Shown piece after piece: positions 41,406 to 55,200 of a stretch of DNA of 64,000 nucleotides; the first letter of the stretch is position 1, and every line of letters begins with the position of its first letter. The stretch comes from Limanda limanda. Lineage: Eukaryota > Chordata > Actinopteri > Pleuronectiformes > Pleuronectidae. The notes beneath the pieces are model-generated. The model ran no database searches. It worked only from the letters and a program-made list of their open reading frames with translations, and was not told the origin of the DNA. Position numbers and translations under genes: made by a program. The stretch lies in contig NC_083646.1 of assembly GCF_963576545.1 (NCBI RefSeq), positions 22,200,989-22,264,988 on the forward strand, given 5' to 3'.

Positions 41406-42493
41406 GGAGCATGTTAAAGACAGAGGCTTGGCATGCTATCAGCCTATACAGTGCACAGCTGGAATTATTTATTCAGTATACCTGCAGGCTACTCTAAAGG
41501 ATGCACGTTACCTTTAGATTTACATTCAAATTTGTAACCATCGTATTTATACATTTTTTTTCCTCTTTTTATTTTATATTGCAAATCATATTTCATTTTC
41601 AAATGGAAAGAAGACGTTTGGTTGTTGCTTTCAAATCGTTCAAATTAACAAAGATTGTGTTTCGGCTATGATTCATTACATTTTTATTCCCTGCGCTTCA
41701 GCTAACTGTAACATCATGTTGCATTTTGAAAATGTTAATTATTTTTAATTAAATAAAATCCACACATTCTAATCATATTAATAATATAGCATAATTTGAT
41801 GAACAACATACACAGTACTATGTCTTAATGTGGTTACCATGTGTTGTTGTGATTAGCAAATAATGTTTTATTATGTCAGTAATTGCAGAAGAAATAAAGG
41901 AATGAATGAAATAATAATTGTATTACTCAAGACTAAGGTGTTGACACTGGTTATGAATAAATATCACCATGGATACCAAGCCCTGTGGGTTTAGACCTGC
42001 GTCCCTCATCAGTCAGTGGGTGACATTGTTGACTTATTATGCAGATTAGGGGTTTGAAGTGGGCTTGGGGTTGTGTTACATTGCACCTCTACACTCATCT
42101 GGCAGTTTATTATTAGGTACACTTAGCTAAATCTAACGCAGTTATATACAACAGTCCTGCAATAAATCTTCTAGCTCGCTGTGGGACTGAGTGTTGCCAC
42201 AATGTTGTAAGGTAGTTTATCAACCTCTGAATCATCGTCTGTTGACAACTTCTAATGACATGTCCCAATGTCCTAATGGTCCAATTAAGGTTTGTCAAGT
42301 TAATGAGGTTCTGCCCAAACTTTCATACACATAATAAAAGTTAATGACATAAAAAACTGTGCATTAGTATTTGAAGAACGTTTTTCTCTTTAAGTGAAGT
42401 CGTATATATCATATTATCCACGTTTGTCTTATTTTCCTTCTTGTCTTTGTACTCTTTATAATGTTGTCGGTGCTTAAAGACATTGACGGGAGC
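41406..42493. other. AT-rich non-coding stretch
   Basis: Long AT-rich tracts (for example 41530-41600 and 41740-41790). No gene or bounded element was found. Confidence 0.5.
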
Positions 42494-42966
42494 AAAATGC
42501 CTACAAATGTCCCAAACTAGTGGGTACGGAAGTGCAATACTTGGAATACTTCTAGGCACTTATCATAGTAGCAAAATGTCTAGAAATCTCCCAACCAATC
42601 AGAATGATCCGGACACTTCTAGGCACTTATCAGGGAGGTAAAATGCCTAGGAATGTCCCACTCCTGTGGTAAGGGATCGGCAATACGTGGGACACTTGTA
42701 GGCACTCAGCATTATAGCAAAAATGCCTTGAATTGTCCCACACTTGTGGTTAGGGTTGTACAATACGTGGGACACTTGTAGGCACTTATCATTATAGCAA
42801 AAATGCCTAGATATGTCCCGACCAATCAGAATGAGCCAGACACTTCTAGGCACTTATCATTTAGGCAAACTGCCTAGAAATGTCCCACTCTTAGTGTTAG
42901 GGAAGTACAATACGTGGGACACTTGTAGGCACTCTACATTAAAAGCAAAATGCCTAGAAATGTCTA
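42494..42966. repeat. Tandem array of palindromic repeat units (6 full units plus a partial)
   Basis: Each unit begins AAAATGCCTAGAAATGTCCC and ends with its approximate inverse, GGGACACTTGTAGGCACT, so each unit can fold into a hairpin. Two unit types occur. The longer type A (about 80 bp) has a GTGGTTAGGGAAGTACAATA centre. The shorter type B (about 67 bp) has ACCAATCAGAATGA at its centre and CTTCTAGGCA at its right arm. The order is A-B-A-A-B-A and then a partial unit, which is a higher-order pattern. There is no associated ORF. Confidence 0.85.
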
Positions 42967-42969
42967 AAT

Positions 42970-43861
<892 letters not shown>

Positions 43862-43869
43862 ACTGAGGA

Positions 43870-46800
43870 GGCCTGACAGACTTGTCCTCTGTCAGCAGAT
43901 GGAGGCATACATAATTCAATCTGGAGGCAGTTTCATGCTGTTTCTCTTCCTGTCTCATCACTGTTCCCAAAGACAGACAAAGCAGGATTTGGCTACAGAG
44001 GATAAGCGAAGGCTACATGTCGCACTCTCTCAGTGGCCCAGCAGTCGTCTGGTACCCCCTCCGCCCCCTCATTCAGAAATGGCACACAGAAGAAACTCCC
44101 ACATAGGGACAAATGTGTATGAGAACAAGGACACATACTTTTCAATTTGTCCACAGGTGTTACTATTTGTATATATCGCATTGTGCAATATGACAAGAGG
44201 TGAACTGCACAGCTGTTTACCCGCTTACCTTCATATTTCATATTTCCAATCCTCTAACCAGCAGATGAATTATAAATGCCCCGGAGATTTTTCTTTGTAG
44301 ACTTTCAGAGCATTACAATTAAACAAAGCTGAGAAAATCTAAATAAAGTTGTATTCGCTGATGTTTTACCTTTAAAAACATACACCTTGTGATGTGTTAG
44401 GGTTAAATAAATTACCCACTACTAGAGCTGCACTTTAACCAAACGTACCTGGGCTTTTTAAGAGTATTTTTTTTCACAGAACTACAAGGTTCCTGCAACA
44501 GGTTTTTCACTTGTGTTTCCACCAAGGTCTTAAGACCAACAGAAATTAATTATCCTGCTGATGTATGAACAGCCAACGAAAACAAAAAACTGCTCTGCTC
44601 CACTCCGTCAGGGGTGGTAATGCTGGAAAGGAGACATTCACTAGTAAGAAAGCGTAACACTAGAATACTCAGGGATTTAACATTTCTTTAAACCAACGTA
44701 CTCTTTGGCAATTCAGTCAGAGGCTATAAAGTGATAAAAGCCCTGCTTCTCTCTTTGCAAAATCCATGAGTGCACTTATCACTGCGAAAAGGTCGTAGAT
44801 GGGATTTTTTCGCCCAGATGTCCAGGAGGAACAAAAGGACAATGATTTAGAGGAGGGGGTATATCTGGAGAAGAAGACACTAAATAACCATATAACCAAG
44901 AGCTCAATGTATCATCTTCCAATGAAGAGTGAATCCTCCAAGCTGAAAGAGAGACATCTTTTGTCAAAGGACAAGGAAGATAACAGGGTCCTTGTCACCA
45001 TGTGACAATCAGGGCTCGGGTGGCAGCACAGAATATCATAAGGATGCTGACCATCAGACCTCAGACCTTGTAGAAAGAGCAGCAGTGGCTGCCATCGCAT
45101 TACAGAGGTCACTGTTATATGTGGTAACTCATTTACTATGGCCCTCTAAGGATGTTGTAAAAATGAAAGTGGACCTTGATAGGTTTAGTGAAAGAGGTTA
45201 ATTTGTGCCTCTTGGAGCAAGGTTATGAACAAGTGTTAAGACTTCACCAATGGAAGTGGACAATAAGGGATAAAAACAGGTTTTGATTGTAGGTCAAAAA
45301 CAATGTTATTTTGACTGGTCTGCCCTTGGTTTGGCCCAAACTGATGACTGAGAGCAAATGGAACCTACCGAACCAAATCTGGGGACAGAACATGGTGGAA
45401 TCCAGGGTCCAGGGGAAGAAGAGCAGAGTCAATCCAAAGGGATCCAGGGGATTTCCAGAGAGTCAAGCTGGGAATTGTGGCTAAGTGGCTGGCTGATGGT
45501 GGCAGGTACTCAGTGTGAAGAGGTGAACTCAGCAGAACAAAAATACAACAAACCGGAATCAGTCCTTAGCTTCTGTGCCCACTGCCACATTCCAGAAACT
45601 CCAGCCCAGGAAATACACTTCCTACATTCAAAATAATTATGTAAAAGCAGGATTTAAAGTTGTCACAACATAATTTCGTAATATTTAAATTGTACTTCAA
45701 GAAAGAGAGGATTAACTTCATTATATGTATAATATGGTATGTGAGTGTTGCATGATGATAGATGTGAAAAAACTGTACTAAAGAAAAACTAAAAAACAAA
45801 CAAGCATATGAAACATTTCCATGAGACCACATTTGCAAATATATTCAGAAGGAGAAAATATTTGTATAAATGAATTATTTGTGCTGTGCTGAATTTGTAT
45901 TTGCACTTGACAACCGCCTCAGTCCTTCTGTCAGAGCTCCTTCGGCGTCCTGTGCAGTATTCAGCTGTGGTGATGTGTGGAGCATCTGTCCTGTTAAATG
46001 TCCGTCTGTTCCTGTCTCTGCTGCCACTCCCCACTGCTGCTCTTCTCTGCTCATGCAATTTGTGTTTGGCATATGCTCCAAGGATGCTCCTCTCCTCGCC
46101 ATGATACGTGATGGTGCAAAGACAAAGCTGAATTTCGAACGACACACAACTTCCATATTTAAGATTGAGAATATATGATTGTGGGTTTAGAGGTGGCATG
46201 ATTACAAAGAGTCTGTGGACGGATGCAAGTGTCATTACACAGACATGGGTTTTTTCTGGGTGCTGTGAATTTCAAGCAAAGACAGGTTGTAAAGACTGGA
46301 AATAAGTCTTGAAAAATAGCATGAGTGAGATGTCTCATCACCAGACCAGTGGTGAAGGCAGTCGTACTGGCGTCTCTTGTCATCACCCAGCGATGGATGT
46401 GTCTGCTCCGGTCCAAGGACAGCAGCTAGTATCGACACAGGTCCAGAGATTCTTGCTTCTAAAGCTTGAAGAGTGAAGCTGCTTCAGGTGCAGACGTCAG
46501 ACTTCAGTACCGCCAGCCACTCAGGGCTTGGTACATGTGCTTCTGTGAATGGGTGAAGGGACGTATCCATAGTGAGACATCGAAACAAATGCTGAGAAAG
46601 AGAACTCCACCAGCTCCAGTGGAACTGCTCTGTGGCTGTCAGGGTATTTCTGCTAGGTTAAGTTAAACAGCAGTTGCCCACCAATTTCACTTCCGCCCAT
46701 GGTATAAAAATAAAGCAAAATTATTCTGGCCACTGCCATCTACATGTTTGTGAGTCAGTCTCAGCTGTCAATCCAGATGTTTCACCCTCCATCTTTGGAA

Positions 46801-47200
46801 AAGATTTAGACGTGTACTTTTTTTGGGGGGGTCACTGTCCCATCTGCAATCATGGAGGAGGTGGGGTTGACCTATAGCTAAGCAACTGGGGGTGTTTGTA
46901 ATGTTTTGTCTCCATATTCAGGAGCATTTGTGTTGTCCATCTTTATATAATCTATCAATTAAGTAAAAGGACTCTTGGAAATAAAAGCATATATCCCAAC
47001 AATGTTAAACTATTCTTCCAATGAGCAACTGAAAGTAGACAAAGACAAAGGAGAAGATGTTATGATGGCAGCATTGGCCAGACCAGTTTAAGAGAGATAA
47101 AATATAAACATAATGCTGCTGTGATGTGGAAATCATGGTAGCTGAAGTGTTTTCGCATTGTGCCAATATTCCAGCTCTGAAATGAAATATTCTAATTATG
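43870..47200. other. Non-coding stretch, no gene supported
   Basis: Overlapping open frames near 44717-45201 and 45789-46235 exist in several frames on both strands but have no recognisable domains. The composition near 45900-46110 is less AT-rich and T/C-biased. No bounded repeat was identified. Confidence 0.4.
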
Positions 47201-47222
47201 TTTTCATAATAATTGTGGAGCA

Positions 47223-47600
47223 TTAGAGAGTCCTACCGCTCTCTGCAGACATCCAGCTGAGGAACAAAAGGGTAAAGGACCAGACACTGTACACAAAAAA
47301 TGACAGATTGACAAAAGCCTCTGTCACAAAGCCGTCTTTAAAATAACCCAGACTTTCAGAATGACAGTCAGAGGCCGGGGTGTTATGCAGGCAGACTCGG
47401 GACTGGGCTTGTTTCACAAACTGACAGCCTGAAGATTGAGTAAAAAACGAGAGGATCCTCCATCATCACAGACATGGACAGCACTTACTGGCTGAGATCC
47501 AAAGATGTCATTAAAAGCTCGATAACCACATACATCAGTGTGACTGTGGACAGGACAGCTTGCCACAGTCTGTAGCTTCCCTCGCTGTGAGCACCACACG
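47223..47600 (-). other. Possible membrane-protein exons, or pseudogene; not identified
   Basis: The minus strand encodes two adjacent hydrophobic stretches in different frames. The first is EGSYRLWQAVLSTVTLMYVV followed by IELLMTSLDLS (about 47590-47490). The second, after 47475, is CQFVKQAQSRVCLHNTPASD, a short polar loop, and then AFVNLSFFVYSVWSFTLLFL. They read like two transmembrane segments joined by a Cys-containing loop, an arrangement similar to TMEM179-type proteins (weak, by architecture only). A 60-bp interval with GTAAGT (47488-47483) and CTTCAG (ending 47429) looks like a tiny intron, but splicing it breaks the second frame. The locus is therefore either a pseudogene, mis-modelled, or chance. 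Confidence 0.3.
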
Positions 47601-49010
47601 GATCAGACAGTGGGAGGGTGTGAAGGTCACGGCGGTGTCAGGGAGGCAGATGTCTCTGTGGACACGACGTCCCTGGAGAGATCCCAGTTTGTGGTTAAAT
47701 GAGCTGCAGCAGTCGGAGCAGAGCAGGGTTCAACAGCACAACACAGAGCAGCGCGGAGCTGAGATGAATTTCAACACCGGGAGGAAGCAAACAGGAGGCT
47801 TCCTCTGTGACCTTTCAGAACAAAACTCACACGTTTAGAGTAAATGAACCAAAGAGGAAATTTGTCATGAATATGTGGTGGGGAAGAATCCTCACTTTGG
47901 GAGAACATGGTGAGCAGCAGTGCTGAACGCAGCCCCAGCCTTGACTCCTCCTCTAATCAGCCCTGGCTATATTATGCACCAGTGAGCCTCTGTCTTTCTC
48001 TGTGCTGTTGTGGCTGGTGGTTGCTGGTTATACAGCCTGCATGTGCCGGGTTGTCCTGGCTGTGAGAGACACATACTAAAGGGAACCATACTGAAGGTGG
48101 TTCACCTGCTGCTGTTTTGTTCTGTTCTGTTTTGCTTTTGTTTTGGTTAATACTGTTTTTTTCCTCTTTTGCAGGATTGACTATATTGTTAGATTGTTTG
48201 AATTGTTATCCTTGTTTGTTTGAACTTTTGGGTTACACCATTATTGGTTATATTATTAACGGATGTATTGTTTATGGTTATATTCCTAGTTTCGAAATTA
48301 GTTTTTGTTTCACTGCAGCAGAGGGGCACACTGCTGGGAGGCTAGGCATTCCGGGTGAGGTCCTCACGTAACACATGTTAGCAATAGATTTGTTAGGAAG
48401 ATTTTAGAGTAACAGATCAAAGTTGAATATTAATTCTGTTTGCAGAAAAAATTATTATTAACCCTATTATTATATTATTTTTGCGTTGTTGTCAATAAAA
48501 TATCCATTGTGATGAAGACAACTTTTATAATTTCAAAGTCTCTCAGTGATACGTGGATTGCTGTTATACCCAATAACTTGCTGTTGATAGCAGATGGGTT
48601 TGGGTGGGTGAAAGAGGCCAGTTGCATGAGTCATCAGAGGACGATTTACGTCCTTTTTGGAAAAAACTAGGCCACTCATTCCCATGACTGCAGCACTTTG
48701 CAAAGAGGATTTTGTGCATTCCTACAACAAGCGATTTTAGGGGGGATGGGGCACCATTGAGGGTGAGGAAGAGTCACCTTCATCCTGGCACAATGGATGC
48801 TATTTTATTTTGTGACTCAAAATTGGAGAAAATTGCGTGCATTTTCGCATGACGTCAGAGCTGATCTGTGCATTTCCAATGTCTGTATCTGTCAAGTATG
48901 TCAGAAACAATCCATTAATTTGTGTAAAAAAAGGTTTCAATTGTATATTGTAGATCGAAAGATTCACAGATACATATTGCACAGTCCTGGCATTTAGCTG
49001 TGTACTATTT
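47601..49010. other. Non-coding stretch, no gene supported
   Basis: A less AT-rich patch lies at 47600-47830, with some splice-like sites on the minus strand continuing from the neighbouring exon candidates. T-rich sequence follows at 48110-48500. Nothing here is firmly coding. Confidence 0.4.
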
Positions 49011-49012
49011 TT

Positions 49013-49215
49013 ATTTGGTAAATAGTAAATGGTCTGTATTTTCATAGAGATTTTCTAGTCGTAGATGATCACTTAGTGGTTTACATTACAGTTTTTGCCA
49101 TTTCTACACATTTCACATTCATACAGTGTCTCTGTGTGCAGCACTTTCTCTATGTGAAGCAATTTGGGGTTCAGTGTCTTGCCCAAGGACACTTAAGCAT
49201 GAGAAATGGGGAAAA
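49013..49215 (-). mobile_element. L2-tail/SINE-type repeat, reversed orientation
   Basis: The plus strand starts GGTAAATAGTAAATGGTCTG, then TTTTCTAGTCGTAGATGATC ACTTAG, and further on CAATTTGGGGTTCAGTGTCT followed by TGCCCAAGGACACTTAAGCA. These match the reverse complement of the common fish repeat tail and its TTGGGCAAGACACTGAACCC body. It is the same broad family as the repeats at 19300 and 39590, in the opposite direction. Confidence 0.75.
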
Positions 49216-50520
49216 CTGAGGAAATACAGTAGATATAGTGGAAACCTCATGTAGCAGCTCTGCAGCAGGCACACAGCAGTCACGCTCCCTGTGTGAGACT
49301 TGTGTGAGGTGACATCCTGTGTGGCCTGGCCTTTAGGAGTAGTAGCTGTTCACTGATACTAACCCCTCAGAACCCTCTATCAGGTTACTCTTAAACTACA
49401 CCCTCCTGAAAAATAAAGATGTGGTTGCACATTCCAGTTTAGTTTTTTTAATTTGTAAATGCACTGAAAGTTACCTACAAGAGAACAGTGCATTGTAGTT
49501 TAAATTGATGGCAGTTTGACAGGATTTAAACAGCAGTTAAACTAACTTTTGCTATGGTATAGATTTCCAGGTCAGGGTGTAACAGAAGCTCCACATGTCT
49601 GCTGTCAACCCAGCATGGCTCCACAGTGGAGATCCTCAGGAAGCAGAGAGGGAGTGGCTCAGATCTGGTGTGAGAATGGTCTGCTTTGGCTCAGACGTGG
49701 TCTCCAGCTGGGCTCACTGTCAGGCTCCGGCTCAGGCATGAGTCTGTGCCCAGTGGCGAAGCCAAACTGGCCTGCGTGCCTCTTTTTCACACCCAACAAT
49801 TTGGTCACCTGCAATATGTGCTAATGAAAAACACTGCTGTTTGAGGTGTAAGATTCAAAATGACAGGCCTCCCCCACCGGGAGTGGTGGTGCTTTTATTA
49901 CACAGAAAATATCAAACAAGATGCTCTGCTCTGAGATGAGGCTGTTAACTCTTCTGCAGCACCTGCATCTCTTATGATGTCCTCACACCTGTAATACCTT
50001 GATAAATAAATCACTAAACTTATCATAACTTCACCAAAAAAAAGGCCTGGCTCCTGTAAAGATAGATGTAAGCACTACTAAAGCACACTGGTGCTTTTAA
50101 ATATTATTCATTTTCTGCACTACATTTTTTTATATTTGCCTTTTTATTTATTTGTGTATTAATTAAAATTAACAATGTAACTCCATCAACATTCACAGAG
50201 TATTCGCCTGATGTTGTCCATCCCAAAATAATAAGTGTAAATATGTACAATCGTGGCCTCATATTTGTTGTCTTTGTAATGATATTCGATCAGTGGTTTG
50301 CTCCCAACTAATGCCAACTAATAACATTTACTACATCATTAAAATACACTGTTAATACATTATTAAAATAACATACACATGCGTCCATATATATACTTAT
50401 TATGTGATTATGTATTCATTATATTGAGAATGAATAATACATCTAATTTATTGCAAAAAAAATCGATATATTTACTGTATATTTACCAACCCACATGTTA
50501 TTTTCTTGAGTGAAATTCCA
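49216..50520. other. Non-coding stretch, no gene supported
   Basis: A balanced patch at 49560-49790 holds an open 91-codon frame without recognisable domain. The rest is AT-rich. Confidence 0.4.
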
Positions 50521-50529
50521 GCTTTCTTT

Positions 50530-50700
50530 ACCCTGACAACTACAAATCCCAGAAATCCTTGCCAGAGCCTAATCTGGTCATATGACCAGGCGGCAGGAGC
50601 AGGTGGTTCCCGGTCATGTGATGTTGTTAGCCGAGGCTGAGGAGCAGCATCATCTGAGGGGAATCACAGCCAGTATCTCTCCCTGCGTTGAAAGGTAAAA
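50530..50700 (+). promoter_or_regulatory. Promoter-like block with ZNF143/STAF-type site
   Basis: ACTACAAATCCCAGAAATCC at 50539-50558 matches the ZNF143/STAF (SBS2-like) promoter motif ACTACAATTCCCAGAATGC. Just downstream lie the perfect palindrome GTCATATGAC (50577-50586) and GTCATGTGA (50613-50621), E-box/CLEAR-like sites for bHLH-ZIP factors. The block is GC-richer than its flanks, and a donor-like GAAAG|GTAAAA occurs at about 50694. Together they resemble a TATA-less housekeeping promoter with a short 5' UTR exon. The direction is tentatively plus. The gene body was not found in the window. Confidence 0.5.
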
Positions 50701-51925
50701 GCTGGAGGAATCCCTCCTTTTCTCCCGGTGCTTTTCTGCCTTTAGTGACGGACATGACCGCCTCGCACGGACAGAGAGGGGGGGGAGGAGGATGCAGAGC
50801 AGGGGAGGAGGAGGGAGGCAGGGATCAGGGGGATGCAGGAGGCCATTAGTGATTCCTCTCCGTTCTCTCTGTAGACATAAGGAAGCACATACTGTATGTT
50901 TGCACTGTGTCAATGTGTGTGTGTGAAAGCGTGAGGCAGTGTGTGATCATTGTGAGTCTATGGGGAGCCTCATTGGTATTGGAGATATATGCAGAGATGT
51001 GATGGAGAGGAGGGACGGATGTGAGTGTGTCACAAGTACTTCCTCTTCTCATAGAACAGCTGGGATGCTATGGATGATGATCCCCCTTTTTTGATTTCCC
51101 CTCTCCCCGCTGTGTTTCTTTTCATTCATTCAAACCTGTCAGCACAGTAACCAAAAAAAATAAATGAGCTTAGTGAGCCCAATAATTTCATTAAATTTGT
51201 ATAAGATTAAATGATCACAGCCATTAGTCAGCAGGAAAATCGCATGTTTCTTCTTAACTACTACAAATGTCAGTTATTTACAAGTAATTGTAGTCATACC
51301 TGTTAAGCTTGTATCTTTTCTTCTTCAGGGGTTGTAGTTATATCCTATATTTGGATAATGCGTCTTCAATTAATATCTATGGCAGAGTGATTACATACAG
51401 AAACCAATACAACACCATGCAATTTAACCTGAACGTCAGCATTTTAAACAAATCCAATGTGCTCCGGTACAGAGCCAGCAGAAAACAGAACTAATACTGA
51501 AATGAACTGAGATGATCAATAATATTATTGATAAAATAATTGTATAATGTCCACTCAGTAGCTCCTACACTTCATCCTCTCACATGGTCTCCATTAGCAC
51601 ATGGATTTTACCCAGTGGATGTTTTTTGGATTTCCTTTTTATTTTTAAGGACTTTGTCACAGTACGCTTGAAAGTTTGCACTGGTGGCATTTCCAAGAAC
51701 TCCATGAACTTTAGATAATACAATTACCATTTTAGGAACACAGTATGTTGCTAAAAATTGAAATGCGTTAACGATCAAATCTCAGTTTTAGAATTGAGAA
51801 CAGATAACTGAAAGTACAGCTGAGTAGTTCAGATAATGTTTTTTATTCACAGCCTACACGAATGCTTTCAGATCATAATGATCGAACATTAATTCATTGT
51901 ATTGGTTGTCAGTTTTTTTTACGTG
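50701..51925. other. Non-coding stretch downstream of the promoter-like block
   Basis: A G/A-rich tract at 50775-50835 and TG-rich sequence near 50915-50945 lie here. No open frame shows protein features. If the upstream block is a promoter, this would be first-intron sequence. Confidence 0.35.
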
Positions 51926-51928
51926 AGA

Positions 51929-52247
51929 GGCGGTGGACTAGTGGCAGAAACTTGGACTATGGGCAGAAAAGGTCTCTGGTTCGTCTCTGGTTCGACTCCA
52001 CGGAGAAACAACAAAAGACGAACATGGAATGATCTGTCCAAAAATCCAAGAGGATTCTCACTACCCTGTCTAGTGCCCCTGAGCAAGGCACCTTACTCCC
52101 CGCGCGCCGTACATGGCTGCCCACTGCTCTGTGTGTCCTGCACCAGATGGGTTAAAAGCAGAGGTTAAATTTCCCTCCTTGCATGAGTGTGCTTGTGCAT
52201 GTCTGTGCATGTGTTTGGGACAAATAAAAATATAAATGTATCTTAAA
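51929..52247 (+). mobile_element. tRNA-derived SINE with intact B box
   Basis: The head GGTGGACTAGTGGCAGAA is an A-box-like tRNA region. GGTTCGACTCC at 51989-51999 is a perfect RNA polymerase III B box (GGTTCGANTCC). The body has GAGCAAGGCACCTTACTCCC, the GATGGGTTAAAAGCAGAGG block and the tail GGGACAAATAAAAATATAAA. It belongs to the same family as the copy at 16497-16786 but is much better preserved. TCTCTGGTTCG is locally duplicated just before the B box. Confidence 0.85.
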
Positions 52248-52249
52248 TG

Positions 52250-55200
52250 TTATGTTTATTATGTTTATAACAATATTTCAAAAAGATGCAAATCTATTGT
52301 CCTTATACAAATGCTTAAAAAAGAAAAGAATATGGCAAAAACTACAATTTAGAAACCAGAACCCCAGAATGAAGCCAGTCTATTATAGATGCATTATTGA
52401 AGCTGAGGTTGAGTTTCCAAAATCAAAAAAAACACTACACAGTCTAGTCAAAACGTTGTGCTGTATGCATTAACACTACACATATGATGTCATTTTGTTT
52501 TTGTAAATGGTCAGGAAATACCAGTTTATAGTCATAGCCATGCTGGTGATGGTTACCATGAGTATGCAGCAGCCTTGTGAGTCACGAGAAGCTCAGGATA
52601 GAACAACATGGTTACTGTTGAGCCCAAGCATCAAGGAATTAATGTCCTACTCAAGTGCTTTGGCAACCAGAGTTTATGTTTGCATAAGTTAAAGAAAAAC
52701 ATTTCTCAATATTTACAATATAATAATAGAAGGTACATTTTAAGAAAGAACCACAGAGGCTGCACAGACTATGTCGTCAAAAGGAGGCCTCTGAATGTGG
52801 ATACAGCTAAAGGGTTATGATGGAGCATTTCTTGTTTTCATATCAGTCTCAGTACAGGTCGATTCAGGCGAACTGAGTTGACTGTTGAAAGGGTCGGTGA
52901 TTTGTAAAGTGTGCATTGGTGAGATGTCCACAGTGACACATTCAGCTACAGTTTGTCAACCTGTTATGAATTCTTCCACCTCTGTTGCATTTGTGAATGT
53001 TGTTTACTTGTGGCTCCCATTCAGAGCCGCCATCCACTGTGGTGTTTGCAGCTGTCGGCCAAATTATCATCCTTTATCTGCACAGTCCTGCTGGGTTGAT
53101 AATTAGCTTTTGTTTGGGATTGTGTGATTTTTTTATTTTTCAGCAATGGATAATGTAAGGACAAATACTGACTCCTGGCCCATGTAGCAACGTAGAAATA
53201 TCCCATGACAATAACGCAAATCAAGCATTGTTGGTCTGTCCAACACCTTTGGCCAGATAGTTTGACATGTTTTAACCAGATTATCTTTAAATTTCGTTAC
53301 ACAATTAATGGATCTAGGAATATTACTTCCTGTTATTTTGCTCACCCACTGCCAGTTCCTAGCAGCACATCATCTTGTACAACCTGTAGTATATAGAAAG
53401 GTGAATACAAAAAAGATTGCATGTAAAAAGACGAGAAAAACCAACAGCTGATGCACACTGTCTAATCTACAAACCCATCACGCTCTAGTACTTTGAGGGT
53501 CTTGATCATTGGAGCTTGTCTACACCAGTCATCTGTCAGACCTGAACTAAGTGGATGATACAAACATCTGCAGCCCTTCTGTCCTAATTGATATAGGTCT
53601 CTGCACAGGCCACATAATAACTTGTGTCTCACTATTCACACGAAAATGACCTCATATGTATCTTTGTGATTTGATGACATACATTTCCCGCCATTTTATG
53701 GGCATAACTGCAATGTAAGCTTGAAAAAAACAAAAGGGATATAAAAAATGAGATCTCCCGGGATGAGCTGTAAAGTATGAATGGGAAGAAGGAGGTCTGG
53801 TCTGTCTTATATTAACCTGTTGCCACAAAAATGCCGGATAAATGATAGATGAATGGTTTAAACTTTTCATTCTTTTCCCTCCACTCTTTGCTTGTAACTC
53901 ATTTAGAGCTGTAATCATATGTGTAAATTGCGGCCACACGCGTCATGGCGGTTATGAATTTGTAGGTCACAGTGATAGAGACATGATATAAAATGTTTTT
54001 TCTTTTATTTGTTGTGGTTCTGATTGGCCTGTCCAGTTAAAGAAAAGCTGCCCCACACTTTAAACTGCTGCATCACATATTGCGGAAGAAAGATGCTGAA
54101 AAAAGAATAGTAAAGGCTGTAATTCTGTAGAGAGACACAGGTGGGTCATTGTGAGATGCTGGCTGTCTCTGTTATACATGAGTATCGTATCAGGTGCAAC
54201 CTGTTTTTTAACCTGTTGTCTCACTGGACTTTGATCAATCAATCATCTTGCTGACGCACAGGTCTGTGAAATGAAGTTTAAAGTGCCTCTCTGGGGCTGT
54301 ACAGGTAAATACAAGCCTACAAAGAGAAGGATACAACAAGAGAGGAATACGACCCTTAAAAGCCTTTAACATCTCAATAAAACCTGGTGAAAACCAAGAG
54401 CTGCCATATATATATATTTTTTATGTTTATGTGTGTATATGAAAGAGAAGGGTGGGTAAATTATGGATTTATAGATATTTCTATGTAATTCAATGTATCA
54501 ATTCATTATCTTTATACTTAAGGGTATATATGATTTTGCATAGAAACAGAAAAAAACAACTGTGTTTGTGTGTGTGTGTGTGGAGCATGTGTATATGTGT
54601 GTGGGGGGGAGGCAGGGATCCTTCTTGTCTCCTGTGTGTGAGAGATTATTTTGGATGTTTTTACACGAGGCCCATCAAAATGTAATGAATTGCCACGCGA
54701 TTCCCTGAGCATAATTCATGCTGACTCGAGCATCAACCTATTTTGGACCCTCTTTGAGCTTCCTGCTAAGACCTCAGGCCAAAATATCTACATTGCACAA
54801 AAAATGTGTCTTTGGCAGATTGCCACGGAAATTCCAGAGCAAATTCATCTTAGGTACAAGATAAACCCTTTTCATTATAATGATCCCGTGGCCTTTCCTG
54901 CAGCACCAAGCACTTATTATGTTGTCTATCGTGTATGACACTGTAATATTGTGGGGTTTAATAAACCTTGTAGCCCCTAGCAGAGCTTTTCACCCTTAGT
55001 CCTGTTGTGACACAAACAATGCTGTTAAGAATGCAGAAACAGTTTATTTGTGCTATTCAGAACATTATGCTGTGAATTCGTTTTGTTGCTCATATAATGG
55101 TTTAAGTAAATGACTTGAGCACTGAATGGCAACGAGTAAAGTCAGGGAGGAAAGGGATAGGAACGTTTTTCTTGATTTAATGTTTGGATTCAGGGAAACA

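Noticed and set aside
42494..42966. CRISPR-like repeat array
   Set aside because: Units are 67-80 bp tandem repeats without unique spacers, in a eukaryotic sequence.
51989..51999. Functional tRNA gene at the perfect B box
   Set aside because: The surrounding sequence does not fold as a tRNA cloverleaf and continues into a SINE body and tail.
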